Origin: Corydoras sp. C115
Lineage: Eukaryota > Chordata > Actinopteri > Siluriformes > Callichthyidae
Reading direction: 5' to 3'
DNA length: 64,000 bases
Assembly (NCBI GenBank): GCA_019802505.1
Contig: JAFMOC010000240.1
Location: 550,492-614,491 of the forward strand
The position numbers were made by a program, and so were the translations under genes. The notes under the pieces are model-generated. The model saw only the letters and a program-made list of their open reading frames with translations, was not told the origin of the DNA and did no database searches. Below are positions 32,145 through 42,700 of this stretch, piece after piece. Positions within the stretch are counted from its first letter, which is position 1. Every line of letters begins with the position of its first letter.

Positions 32145-32395
32145 TTTGTGTGTCTTCATGGGTTTTCCGCTGGATTCTCCAGCTTCATCCCACAGTCCAA
32201 AAAACATGAATTCAAGGTAAATTAAATGCTCTAAATTGACCTATATAGGGTGTGTTTGTGTGTGTGTCTGTGTAAGTGAATGTGCCCTGTCCTGGTTGTA
32301 TCTGACCAGCACCCAAAACGTTCTTACCTGGATGGGCATGGGGAACCCCCCCCCCCCCCCCTTCCCCCGCAAAGCATTAAGGGCATTAAGTGAAA
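32145..32395 (+). mobile_element. tRNA-derived SINE, 5'-truncated, with C homopolymer
   Basis: The body from TTTGTGTGTCTTCATGGG to CATGGGGAACC matches the family; a run of about 19 C interrupts the 3' region at 32346-32364. Confidence 0.8.
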
Positions 32396-32564
32396 GTGAA
32401 CACTGACCCAGAGTAAAAGGGTTTTTATCTTTTGCTAATAATCAAATACTGCCAGCTAGTGGGCAAATTACAGAACAGAGTTCAATTCAATTGGAAAAGA
32501 ATGTAATTAATATCATGCATTACTCATTGATATGAATGTTTGTTATAATGTCAATAATGTCACC

Positions 32565-33075
32565 AATGGATAAATGGCTCAGCAAAGCTCAGGGCTCAGC
32601 AAATCACTCCTCGCCTGCAGAGGGCGTCCGCCTGACCACACAGCCAGAGGGCGTCCTCCACGCCTCATCCGCAGAGGGCGTCCGCCTCATCACGCAGCCA
32701 GAGGGCGTCTGCCACGCCTCGACCAGAGGACGTTCACCGCGTCATGCCGCCAGGCTGGTCCGAAGAAGGCCCCACCGATTCAGCCCCCAGGGTTGTTTTT
32801 TTTTCTTGGTCGCGCCCCCACGTTTCGCGACCGTAGGGGCAGGTACTATAACAGGTTTTCCTTATTTTGGTTAATTAGCTTTTGTGTTCGCGTTCGGCAT
32901 TTAAGTTAATTAACTCATTTTGGTCATTGGTCATTGGTTTGTTTTTGTGCATGTGGTCGGGTGTTCATGTATTTAGTTTCTGTTCCCCTTCCTCTGTGCA
33001 CGTCGTTGATTTTGTTGTCTGCTTGCTTGTATTACCTTTGTTTTTTGGGTGTTCCTTCACCCCAAGAACGGAATA
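32565..33075 (+). mobile_element. Modular-protein LTR element, 3' fragment (plus strand)
   Basis: The 18-residue module class (SSPAEGVRLTTQPEGVLHAS) occupies 32605-32735. It is followed by the conserved 3' region: TTTCTTGG, the hairpin GGTCGCG/CGCGACC (32808-32832), GGGGCAGGTAC polypurine tract, and an LTR from 32847 to about 33075, truncated and diverged at its end. Confidence 0.82.
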
Positions 33076-33229
33076 CAATTCAGAGAATTAAAGATACTAA
33101 ATTAATAAACAGGTTCTTATTTATGAAATAAAACACTTCGTAATGTTTGTAACCCAATGTCCCTCAGGTTACATCTGCATAGTAATACATACATTTTGGT
33201 TTATTTAATTTATTAAAGAGTAAAATGGG

Positions 33230-33440
33230 GGCGGCACGGTGGCTTAGTGATTCGCATGTTCGCATGTTGTGTGAGTTATTGTGTACCCAGTGATAGATTG
33301 GCGGCCTGTTCTGGGTGTATCTGCCCAGCGCCCGAGACTTTCTCCCCTGGATGGGCTTGGGGAACACCCCCCACCACCACCACCCCACCCCCAACCCTAG
33401 TAGAAGATTAAGTGGAAGACAATGAATGAAAAAATAATGA
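33230..33440 (+). mobile_element. tRNA-derived SINE with internal deletion
   Basis: The head GGCGGCACGGTGGCTTAGTG jumps directly to GTGTGAGTTATTGTGTACCC, omitting the middle, and ends GAATGAAAAAATAATG. Confidence 0.85.
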
Positions 33441-34013
33441 ATTTATGGAATTTTATTTGGCACATTTTATAATCTTTTACTGTTTATATAGATAAAATAA
33501 GCATTCAGAATGAAAATATGATAGAGATGTGACAATAAACTAGAAAAACTAGTAAATAAACTAGTAAATGAAAAGCAAAAATGAATAAAAAGTAAAATTG
33601 AACAGTATTGTACAAAAAGCCTCCACCTTAGGGATGAAATCACTTCACAATGAGATTGTATATATAAGAAACATAAAGAAAAGCAGCTGAGGTGCTGACT
33701 CAGGTGACACATGGCATTGGTTAATGAACAGACAAAAAATCATTTAGATAATATTGACTTAATTTAACTAATACCAAATAAAATGTCATACAGTGTTAGT
33801 TATACTTTTTTTTCAAATAAAAAATGCTAAGGTTACTAACTACATTTTTGTAGAGTAATAAATAATAATCATGTTTGACTAACATGCAGTAACTGAACTA
33901 GACTGCAAGACGCTGGGTTCAAAACATCACTTATTTAAAGATCATCTCATTTAATTAAGATGTTAAAAAACCATTTTATTCCATAGTCTGTGACACATTT
34001 TTCCACTTGGATA
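33440..34013 (-). repeat. Lectin 3' flank, copy C, with poly(A) signal
   Basis: This lies directly 3' of the lectin stop codon. An AATAAA is at 33975-33980 on the minus strand, 34 bases past the stop. The segment matches 63110-64000 at high identity, and its reverse complement matches 246-400. Confidence 0.85.
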
Positions 34014-34070
34014 TTATTTGAACGTTATGGTGACGTTGTCCACACCATACTGCTGCAGCTTCTGCTTGAT
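34014..34070 (-). CDS. Lectin exon 5: C-terminal tail
   Basis: After the acceptor TTTTTCAG it reads IKQKLQQYGVDNVTITFK and TAA. Near-identical to the exon at 189-245. Confidence 0.85.
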   Translation of the reverse strand: MKQKLQQYGVDNVTITFK

Positions 34071-37000
34071 CTGAAAAACAGAACAATGTGTTTATTACGA
34101 TAGTTCCGGTCCTTAAATCTGATTGGCTGAGCCGTTTGTCCAGCCATGAGGTTATTGACAAAAACACACGCCTCTGACCGGTTCATATTCGTATCAATGC
34201 GCCATATTCTTAAAAATACTGGAACCAGGTGATATTTCTATGATTGCTTACGTGCAGGACTGACCAGATAGTCCAGCGCTTAGTTTATCTTGGTGTATCT
34301 TACAAGATCAGAACTAGTAGATAGTATCACTGGTATCACAACAAGTAATAGTAAAAAAGCGCTCTGCCCCAAAATACTTCTGGGACTCGTCAGCAAAGTG
34401 TGGTTTGATTTTTACAGCTGCATCTCGGACAGAAAGGGAAAGAAGTAAATCGGCAACTAAAGTTGGAATTAATTCTCATTTATAAGGTCGAAAACAGTTT
34501 GAAATATATGACTTTAACATTTAACAAAGTTACTAAAAACCACAAACTAACAAACGATCGAACAAGAGAAACCCGCTGAGGTTTTATGTTCAAACAACTG
34601 GGGAACAAATCATGTGCTGTCAGCTCTTTGGAAAAGTTTTCTTTATTACAAGTGGTATGTGTGGCGGGATCACCGTGGGGCAGGGGGAAGAAGGCTGAGC
34701 CGTCATTTAAAGGAATAGATATGGTTACTAAATGCACCTGACATGGGCCCATCTAATGAGTGTGCGCCCTTCAAAACCAAGAACATCAGAAGCTGTGGGG
34801 AGCGAGACCGACCACAAGCTGGTGTGACGGTGGACACAGCACCAGTACGGGAGAACAATGCTGTAAATTTATGCTGTAATGCAGTGTTTTTAAATGTTCG
34901 TGTGTCATGTCAACAATAAAACCCATTTGTTGGGGTGAAAGCCTATCTCAGGTCCTCACTCACACCTTGTTTTCTCTGTTGGTACACCAGAGAACAAATG
35001 GGTGTGAATTTATTTCCTTTATGCTGCCAAGGATTTGCAGCTTTAATTACAACAATTTACACCAACCTCTGTTTGCAGAGTACGACAGTGCATAAACTAT
35101 CCGATGCTGGTTTGGAAGCAAGAGAAATTATGTCAGTTTATAATCATACTGGCATTAAAATTTAACGGAAAGACGGTGCTGGAGCAATATTCTTGTAAGA
35201 ACCGAACAAAAACAAAAAAACGAAAAGGCTCTGAACTTAGCTGTCCCACCTCACCACCAAAAAACATGCGAACGTGGTTGAACATGATTTTACACTAAGC
35301 CTGTATACAAGCCTGTATTCAAGATTCAAAGCTTTTATTGTCATATGCACATTTAGAAACATGTTTCCCTGCGCAATGAAATTCTTACTTTGCCATCCGC
35401 CCTGGATGAGGAAGAAAAAGTAAATATAGTAATAATAATGAAAATATAAATATATAAAAAACTGAAAAAAGACACACACACACACACACACTCTCTATAT
35501 ACATATTGTAAGGATATTTACATTGTGCAAATCTACGTTATATTGCAACTGTCCGATGGGGAGTGTAGAATTTAATGCAAAAAATGCTTTAAATCTATGA
35601 GGTGGTCATCAGCTCAGCTGTTCTATGAGTCTAATTGCCGTGGGGAAAAAAGAGTTCTTTAATCTGCTGGTTTTGTATTTCACACTTCTGTACCTCCAAC
35701 CTAATGGTAGAAGTGTGAATAGTCTGTGTTGGGGGTGTATTGGATATTTGATGATGGAGGCAGCTATCCTGCGTACTCTGCATTGGTAAATGCTCTGCAG
35801 AGAGGGTTGCTTAATCCAAGTTAATTTTGTGGCAGCTTTGACCACGCTCTACAGGCATTTGTGGTCCTTAACAGATGTGATTCAAGTTGTGATTCAACAG
35901 TTTTATTCAAACTGGACTAGATTACCTCACGGAGAAGTGATTTATTACACATTCTTGACAATTAACTCCTCTGACCAGAAGGAGTTAATTGTTATTTCTA
36001 ACGATTCTGGTACCAGTCACATCAACAAAGGGAGAGCCACATTTATTTAAAGTTTCTGCTTCTAAATACAGGAGAATCCATGTATCAGAACCTGGTAAGG
36101 AATCAGCTTCTGTTGTGATAACCTTTCAACACAAGTAAAACCTTAAAGAGGATCAGATTCACCTTTTCAATGATTGCTGTCTTCATTGCAGGATCACCAA
36201 CATTCTGACTGTACCGAATCTTTATCTTGATTATCTGCTGCTGCCCTGTTATTACTGAAGGTATAACAGACATATAATCAGTACATTACTAATTCTATCT
36301 TCACACTAAAATATAAACTTACTTCCATAACAGAAGAAAGGTCATGTTTGTACGCAGTCTGTTACGGTGACCAAGCCATTCTGTATTAAACAGCACTGGT
36401 CAATTACTCCAATAATATATGGTTGTGATGGCATCCAGGTAATATAGGACCCGCTGCTCTGGTCTGACCACACCAAGGGTCCTCGGTACAGACCGATCCA
36501 GGTCCAGGTATTAATCATCCCCTGTAGAGTTGAGAGCTCTGTTTGGTCCAGTGTATATGCCAGGTCAGTGTGCATCTGTCTGCAGTATGCCTGAGCAGCA
36601 TACCATGTCTTTGCAGTAGCATAGTAAACGTACCTGCCACTGCCTATAACATTAGCTGGAAGAGTAGGAATAAGCACATTATTAAATATTTATGTAATGA
36701 AAATGTTGGGGTATAAAATATGATTGTAATAATAAAATGTTCAGATTTAAAAGATAGAAGGGCGGCACGGTGGTTAGCATTCAGATTCAGATTCAGGTTT
36801 GAATGCCAATCTGGGTGGAGTTTCCATGTTCTCCCCTTGTCCGCATGGGTGTCATCTGGGTTCTTCAGGTTCCACCCACAGTCCAAAAAGTTGAATTCTC
36901 TAAATTGCCCCATATACAGTAGTTTGTAGTTGTGTGTTTGAGTGAGTGAGTGAGTGCCCAGTGATAGATTGGTGCCCTGTACTGGGTGTATCCAGCCAGC

Positions 37001-37586
37001 ACTGAAACGTTCTCCCGTGAATGGGCTTGGGGAACAAACCCCCCACCCCCCACCTTAGTAGAGGATTAAACCAAAAATGAAAAAAAAGATTGCATTACAG
37101 AAACAGTATTTATTCTCACCATTAAAGCAGATAAAAGGATATGAGTCGGTACAAATTACATCAATCCAGCCAGTCGTGTAAACCACACCACAGTTTTCAC
37201 CATATCCGTGCCCCTCTGCAGTATCCCATGGCCTGTAACTACCCACTACTGTATTTTGGTAGGACCATTGCCAGTTGTAGTGCCACCCAATCCAGGCTAA
37301 AGAAGTGAATTGGGATTTTTGAGCCACGCCTTGAAGTAGGAGTAGATCAGCAGAAGTTTGTATGGTAGCCAGGTCAGTTCGCACTGTTTGACAGTAAGTC
37401 TGAGCATCGACCCAATTGCTATTCTGTAGAACCAGATAGTACTTTCGGGGAACAGCCAAGACAAGTGAGATGATCCCTGTGAATGAGATGAATGAAGGTT
37501 CAGCAGTCTTTAGCTATCGATGTTCTCTTGACTTCTTCTTTCTACTCACATGTGAGAAACAGGTAGATAAAGAGTCTCCTTCCCAT
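34014..37586 (-). CDS. C-type lectin-like gene, five exons, with premature TGA in CTLD2
   Basis: Joining 37586-37550, 37476-37120, 36655-36323, 36254-36163 and 34070-34014 gives a signal peptide, two C-type lectin-like domains and a short charged tail, ending in TAA. All introns have GT...AG ends and the phases agree (1,1,1,0). Fish secreted lectins of this type bind surface glycans or act in immunity; that role is known of the family, not shown here. Calcium-binding EPN or QPD motifs are absent from both domains, so classical sugar binding is doubtful. A TGA at codon 'T-stop-PFFC' near the end of CTLD2 would remove the last cysteine and the tail. It is therefore either a recent pseudogene, a polymorphic allele or a sequencing error. 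Intron 2 holds a SINE, the last intron a LINE piece. Confidence 0.82.
34085..35300. repeat. Unclassified interspersed repeat in lectin intron 4
   Basis: The start TCTGATTGGCTGAGCCG and the body look like a dispersed teleost repeat, from memory of similar sequences, but no termini or ORF allow classification. A transposon origin is inference. Confidence 0.4.
35300..35865 (-). mobile_element. LINE 3' end in lectin intron 4
   Basis: The minus strand encodes LTWIKQPSLQSIYQCRVRRI, then HRLFTLLPLGWRYRSVK and RLKNSFFPTAIRLIEQL, the conserved C-terminal block found at the end of several fish non-LTR polyproteins. The 3' UTR ends TATGACAATAAAAGCTTTG. An AC microsatellite sits at 35473-35490. Confidence 0.75.
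36163..36254 (-). CDS. Lectin exon 4: linker
   Basis: The 92-bp exon encodes ITGQQQIIKIKIRYSQNVGD and then PAMKTAIIEK, followed by donor GTGAAT. This hydrophobic/charged alternation after the last CTLD is typical of fish lectins of this class. Confidence 0.8.
36323..36655 (-). CDS. Lectin exon 3: CTLD2, contains in-frame TGA
   Basis: The exon encodes YVYYATAKTWYAAQAYC, TWTWIGLYRGPLVWS, then DQCCLIQNG, DCVQT, a TGA at 36342-36344, and PFFCYG before donor GTAAGT. The residues after the stop are still perfect CTLD sequence, so the stop is the only visible lesion. Confidence 0.85.
36757..37075 (+). mobile_element. tRNA-derived SINE in lectin intron 2
   Basis: GGGCGGCACGGTGGTTAGC begins it; part of the tRNA-like head is deleted. 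The body and the GAGGATTAAACC 3' end are present. It is antisense to the gene. Confidence 0.85.
37120..37476 (-). CDS. Lectin exon 2: CTLD1
   Basis: The 357-bp exon runs from an ACAG acceptor to donor GTGAGA. It encodes YYLVLQNSNWVDAQTYC, then LAWIGWHYNWQWS, ENCGVVYTTGWIDVIC and PFICFNG. The four canonical CTLD cysteines are present. The usual WIGL is WIGW. Confidence 0.88.
37550..37586 (-). CDS. Lectin exon 1: signal peptide start
   Basis: MGRRLFIYLFLT is encoded, followed by donor GTGAGT. The hydrophobic run continues in exon 2 (WIISLVLA), giving a classic secretory signal with likely cleavage before VPRKYY. Confidence 0.85.
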
Positions 37587-37750
37587 CACTCAGGTGTTAC
37601 TCAGGAACTCTGAAAGGAAGGTAGGGAGAAGGTTAGAAATGCAGTGCAGTAATGAAATCTTTTGGGACCTGGCTTAACAACTGGTCCAGGTTCTCTCTTT
37701 TTCCTTCAAAGGATCAAGCCATGGAGAAAATTATTAATGAGACCATAGTG
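37587..37750 (-). promoter_or_regulatory. Presumed lectin 5' UTR and proximal promoter
   Basis: This is the region immediately upstream of the lectin ATG. I see no strong TATA box; the assignment rests on position only. Confidence 0.3.
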
Positions 37751-38245
37751 CTTGGACTTTAGATTTGGCCAAGCTATGTGTGTTTTACTTTTGTCTGACG
37801 CATGGCTCTAATCTGGTTTGTAAGAGGCCCACATCTTGCATCAAGAAATGGTCCACTCAAGTGTTATCTTTCCATGTGGGGCAGATGAAAATGGCGGATT
37901 TGGGCCAGAATCCTTTTGCTGTGTGTCATCTTTGGCTGACACATGGCCCTAATCAGGTTCATACCCAGGCCATGACTTGTAACCGGGAGTGGTCGGCTTG
38001 ACTCTTACCATTCGGCAAGTGAGCCAGATGAAAATGGGGGTATGGGCCAAATCTGAGCCAAAATAATTTTGCAATCTGGGTTGTATCTCAGACAGCAAAA
38101 AGATTCTGGCCCAGATTTGGCCCACTTCCACCTCTCTAACTGGACCAGAATTGACAGAACTCCTTGTTCTGACAGAACTCCTTGTTCTGTCAACATGGGC
38201 TAAGTGAAAAGGGATATGGGCCAGAATTATTTCTTCCTGTTCTGT
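37750..38245. repeat. Degenerate ~140-bp tandem repeat
   Basis: Related segments recur: GCATGGCTCTAATCTGGTTT / ACATGGCCCTAATCAGGTTC, GCAGATGAAAATGGCGGATT / GCCAGATGAAAATGGGGGTA, and GGGCCAGAATCC / TGGCCCAGATTTGG. About three diverged units. Confidence 0.65.
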
Positions 38246-38477
38246 CTGTGCCCAGTGATGGGTACCTTGCACCCTTTCATTTTGTAAACACCACCCTCTT
38301 TCAACCGTTTTTTACACCATTGCAGCATCTTATTATTAACACTAAATGTTAACACATAAAAACACAACAACAACATCACAGTCCTGTTGCATTTAGAAAA
38401 CTCCCATCTAAATGGCATGTGCAATCCCCAATTATAAAGGCACACAGTCATCAGACTGAGCTGGGCACTGTGCACAC

Positions 38478-38742
38478 TTACTTACACACTCACACTATTG
38501 GGCAATTTATAGCATTTAATTTAATTTAAATCAATGTTTTTGGACTGTGTGTGGAAGCCGGAGAACCCAGAGGAAACCTACTCGAACATGGGGAGAACAT
38601 GGAAACGAAAAGATCAAAATTCGAACCTGGCCCCCAGTGCTGAGAGGAGAATTGTGAATTTCCCCATTGTGGGACAAATAAAGGTTTATCTTATCTTCTT
38701 ATCTTTTCTTAGAACATGCTCAGCACTAAGCCACCATGCCAT
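38478..38742 (-). mobile_element. tRNA-derived SINE, minus, interrupted by a LINE tail
   Basis: The SINE body and head are separated at 38652-38711 by GTGAATTTCCCCATTGTGGG ACAAATAAAGG plus a (CTTAT)n tail, a severely truncated LINE 3' end. Confidence 0.8.
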
Positions 38743-38749
38743 CCAGTTT

Positions 38750-39455
38750 GTGTATTTTTGTAAATAAATCATGGGAAAGAGGTGTAACTGTACTCCACTA
38801 TGTATCGTACCCAACAATACCTCTTTCATTGTGATTTATTCACACTTATGCTCGCCCATGTTTTAAAATACACTCACACCTAATTGATGTTTGCCATATG
38901 TTGTTCCGTGATGAAAAACATACGTGGTACTTAAAAGTTTTGGTTTGAGAATGGGTTTTACTTGGTCTGAAAATTTTAAGAACCACTGATTTAATTGCTC
39001 TTTAGCAAGCCATCAACTATGCAGCTTGATTTAACCCTAACTCTAACCCTAGAACCAAAAACAGATGAATACAGTGCTGTCACACAATCTATGAAGTAGC
39101 ATAACACTATTACTATCTTCTAAACTCCCAACGCACTACATTTCCATTGCAATTAAAATGTCGTTCATTAACAGAAAAATATTAAACCCTGATAAACTTA
39201 CAAAGAAAAGTACTGAACATATCAATTTTCTTTAAATGGGACTATATGCAATTGAAGTAAAGAGACTAAAAGAAATGAAAAACAAAATGGAGATTTTATT
39301 GATTTTTCTACAGTTACTCCTGGACAACAATGAGATTAAATGAGATAAACCATAAGTCTCATACAGTATGTGTTTACTCTTGAGTTTTAGTAGACATCCT
39401 AATAAAGTCTCACATTGTACTTAAAATAATAAACTTTTAAAGAACTTTTTTTATT
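38750..39455. other. No recognisable feature
   Basis: AT-rich sequence with no convincing ORF. TAACCCTAACTCTAACCCTA at 39034-39053 resembles telomere repeats but is too short to interpret. Confidence 0.5.
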
Positions 39456-39461
39456 AGGCAT

Positions 39462-39665
39462 GTGGTCGCTCAATGTTTAGAGTGTTGTACAATTAATCTG
39501 AACATTGAAGGTTCAAATTTGATGTTCACTGAAGTTACCAATGTGGGTCCCTTAGCAGGTCCCCTAACCCTCATTATTTAATGGTGGTCCCTGTGCTCTG
39601 ACTCCAGTTATAAAGTTGGGATACTTGTAAGTCACTTTGAGTTTATATTAAGACATTTGTTCTCC
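39462..39665 (+). mobile_element. Second tRNA-like SINE family, diverged copy
   Basis: GTGGTCGCTCAATGTTTAG resembles an A box and GGTTCAAATTTG a B box; CTTGTAAGTCACTTTGAG near the end resembles an L2-type tail. Confidence 0.6.
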
Positions 39666-39736
39666 AATCATTTTTCATTCAAAGACTAGGATGCTTCAGT
39701 TCTTATACTGTGAGTGACATCTTAGTTGCTGATCAT

Positions 39737-42700
39737 CTAACACAGGGGTGTTGGTAGCTCAGTGTTGGAGTGTTCTAATCAATCTACATTTGGAGCATTG
39801 AAATCCCAAGGCCACTAAATTTACTTTGAGAAGGATCTTTAACCCTTTTTGCACCAGGGATACCATGTCACAGGCTGGCCCACTGACCCAGCCATCGAAT
39901 TAGTACACCTGTATGAACTCACATCTTATTTGAATAAACCGGAGATTCTGCCGGAATCCCTTCTCTCATAACATTTCTCCTAAACAATTTTTGAAGAAAC
40001 AGCTGTGACAAAGGTGATCTCTAAATTAGACAAGCATCACAAACAATTCTCCTCAGACACCAAAGTTTTGAGTTAGGCAATAAAACTTTTCTCTGTGAAG
40101 TAACACATCAACACGACATTTATAGTTTTTTTGTTCATTAGAGAATATGTACTAGAAAAATATTTATATGTACCAGATATTCGAGAGAAGATGATAAAAA
40201 TGAAGTGGTCATCAGATCTCAGTAGTCACCAGAGAGGTGTTCTGATGCGTCTCCTCAAATACGACTTAACCAAGATTAGCATAATGCTAATGAGATGGAA
40301 ATGAGCCTAAAGTTAGCAGACCAGCTATGGGATTATCAACTGCACATTTAACAGCTTAATTCTAGCAAATGATATAATAAAAATCTTATTATTGCAAAAA
40401 GGCTAAACTACAAAATTACAAAGTACCATATATCACATATATTGTAAAGTAGAGGGTTCTCCACTGGTCACCTCCCGGGATCCACATGTTCTCATGGTCG
40501 TTTCTCATGGGCGTTTTTAGGGTTTAGAGACATCAGGGGCTTTAGCCTAGATCCCTTATTCCCCCTGTGTCCTCTTTAAAAATTGCCCATTCATGAGTGT
40601 ATTTATCCATTTTTCAAACTGTTGTTACATTCATTTTGTTTGATCATTTATTAGTTATATTGGATCAAATTAAATAACATATTAAATATGTCTGTCAACA
40701 GTGGATAGCACATTCATTTCTTATAAATGATGGTTTTGCCTAGAATTTTTTGAATAAACGACGCTGAGCTTCGGCAGAAAAGCATGAATCTGTTTTACAA
40801 GTCATAGTTTGGACAGTTTTAACAAGGTTTTGATTTGAAATACCGTAACTTTGAGACAGTTTGCGCCTTCAGAAAAATTCTGACGGTTTATGAAAGCTGA
40901 GAATCTTCACTTTACAGCCAACATACAGTTATTACGGTAACTTTATTCCCGATTCTTGCAAAAAAAAAAATCTGTCTCCATCAAACACACACACAGCTGA
41001 GAAACACAAAGAGCTGATGGTGACTACATCGTTCGGTCCCGCTGCTGGAGGAGAGGCTGCAGAGAAAGCTGCTCATTTGATTCGGGGCTACTGACAAAGC
41101 ATCCAAGGCTATAGCCCCGAAAGACCAGGTCTAACGACACCCCTACTCATGGTCATTAAATTGCGACTCTCTTTTAGGGAATACAAGCCATACACCCCCC
41201 CCCCCCCAAATAACATTCAAAAACACATTTAGACATGTAGATGCATGCAACCTGAATTTAAGAGCAATTACTTTTGAAAAATGTGAAACTTGTGCTCAAT
41301 TAGTGAAAATCCACATTTAAATACTCGGGTTAGATTTGCGTTTTGCCATGTTACCACAAAAATTATTTACAAATCTAATGAAAAGGGTAACTGGTAAACC
41401 AATGGTGGTTCCACTGGCAACAAGAATGCTGCGCTGTCTGATGCGTACGTCTCTCTGTCTTTTTTTTTTTCAAGATAAAAGACCAGTACAAAAGTAAATA
41501 TCTAATAAATTTAGATAGATAAATAAATTTATCTAACACATGGGTGTGGTAGTTCAGTGGTTAGAGTGTTCTAATCAATTAAAAGTTGGAGCGTTCAAAT
41601 CCCAACTAAAGTCACTAAAGTTACTGATGTTGGCCCTTGAGAAGGACCTTTAACCCTCATTGCACCAGGGATGCTATGTCACAGGTTTGTCCACTGGCCC
41701 TAGCCATCGAAATAGTACACTTGTATGAACTCACATCTTATTTGAATAAACCGGATATTCTGCAGGAATCTTTTGTGTCATAATATTTCTCCAAAATAAT
41801 TTTTGAAGAAACAGCTGTGACAAAGTTGATCTCTAAATTAGACAAGTAGGAATCACAAACAATTCTCCTCAGACAACAAGTTCATAGTTAGTCAATAAAA
41901 CTTTCCTCTGTGAAGTAACACATCAACATGACATTTATAGTTTTCTTTGTTCATTACAGAATATGTACTAGAAAAATATTTATATGTACCAGATATCAGA
42001 GAGAAGATGATAAATATGAAGTGGTCATCCGATCTCAGTAGTCTCCAAAGAGGTGTTCTGATGTGTCTCCTGTTTCATTGTTACCCTCAAAGATGACTTA
42101 ACCAAGATTAGCATAATGGTAATGAGATGGAAATGAGCCTAAAGTCAGACTTTGAAACAGACCAGCTATGGGATTTTCAACTGCACATTTTACAAATGCT
42201 TAAATCTAGTATATGATATAATTAAAATCTTAGTATAGCAAAAAAGCTAAACTACAAAATTACAAAGTACCATATATCACATATAATGTAAAGCAGGGGG
42301 TTCTCCACTGGTTACCTCCCAGAATCCACATGTTCTCATGGTCATTAAATTGCGACCCTAGTTTATGGAATACAAGCCATACAATTTTTCCCCCAAAATA
42401 ACATTTAAAAACACATTTAAACATGTAGATGCATGCAACGTGAATTTAAGAGCAATTACTTTTAAAAAATGTGAAACTTGTACTCAATGAGTGAAAATCC
42501 ACATTTAAATACTTAGGGTTAGATTTGCGTTTTTCCATGTTGCCACAAAAAAGAATTTACAAATCTAATGAGAAGGGTAACTGGTAAACCAATGGTGGTT
42601 CCACTGGCAACAAGAATTCTGCGCTGTCTGACGCGTACCTCTCTGTCTTTTTTTTTCAAGATCAAAGACCAGTACAAAAGTAAATAAGTATCATTTTTCT

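Noticed and set aside
39034..39053. Interstitial telomere repeat
   Set aside because: Only about three imperfect TAACCC units; too short to call.
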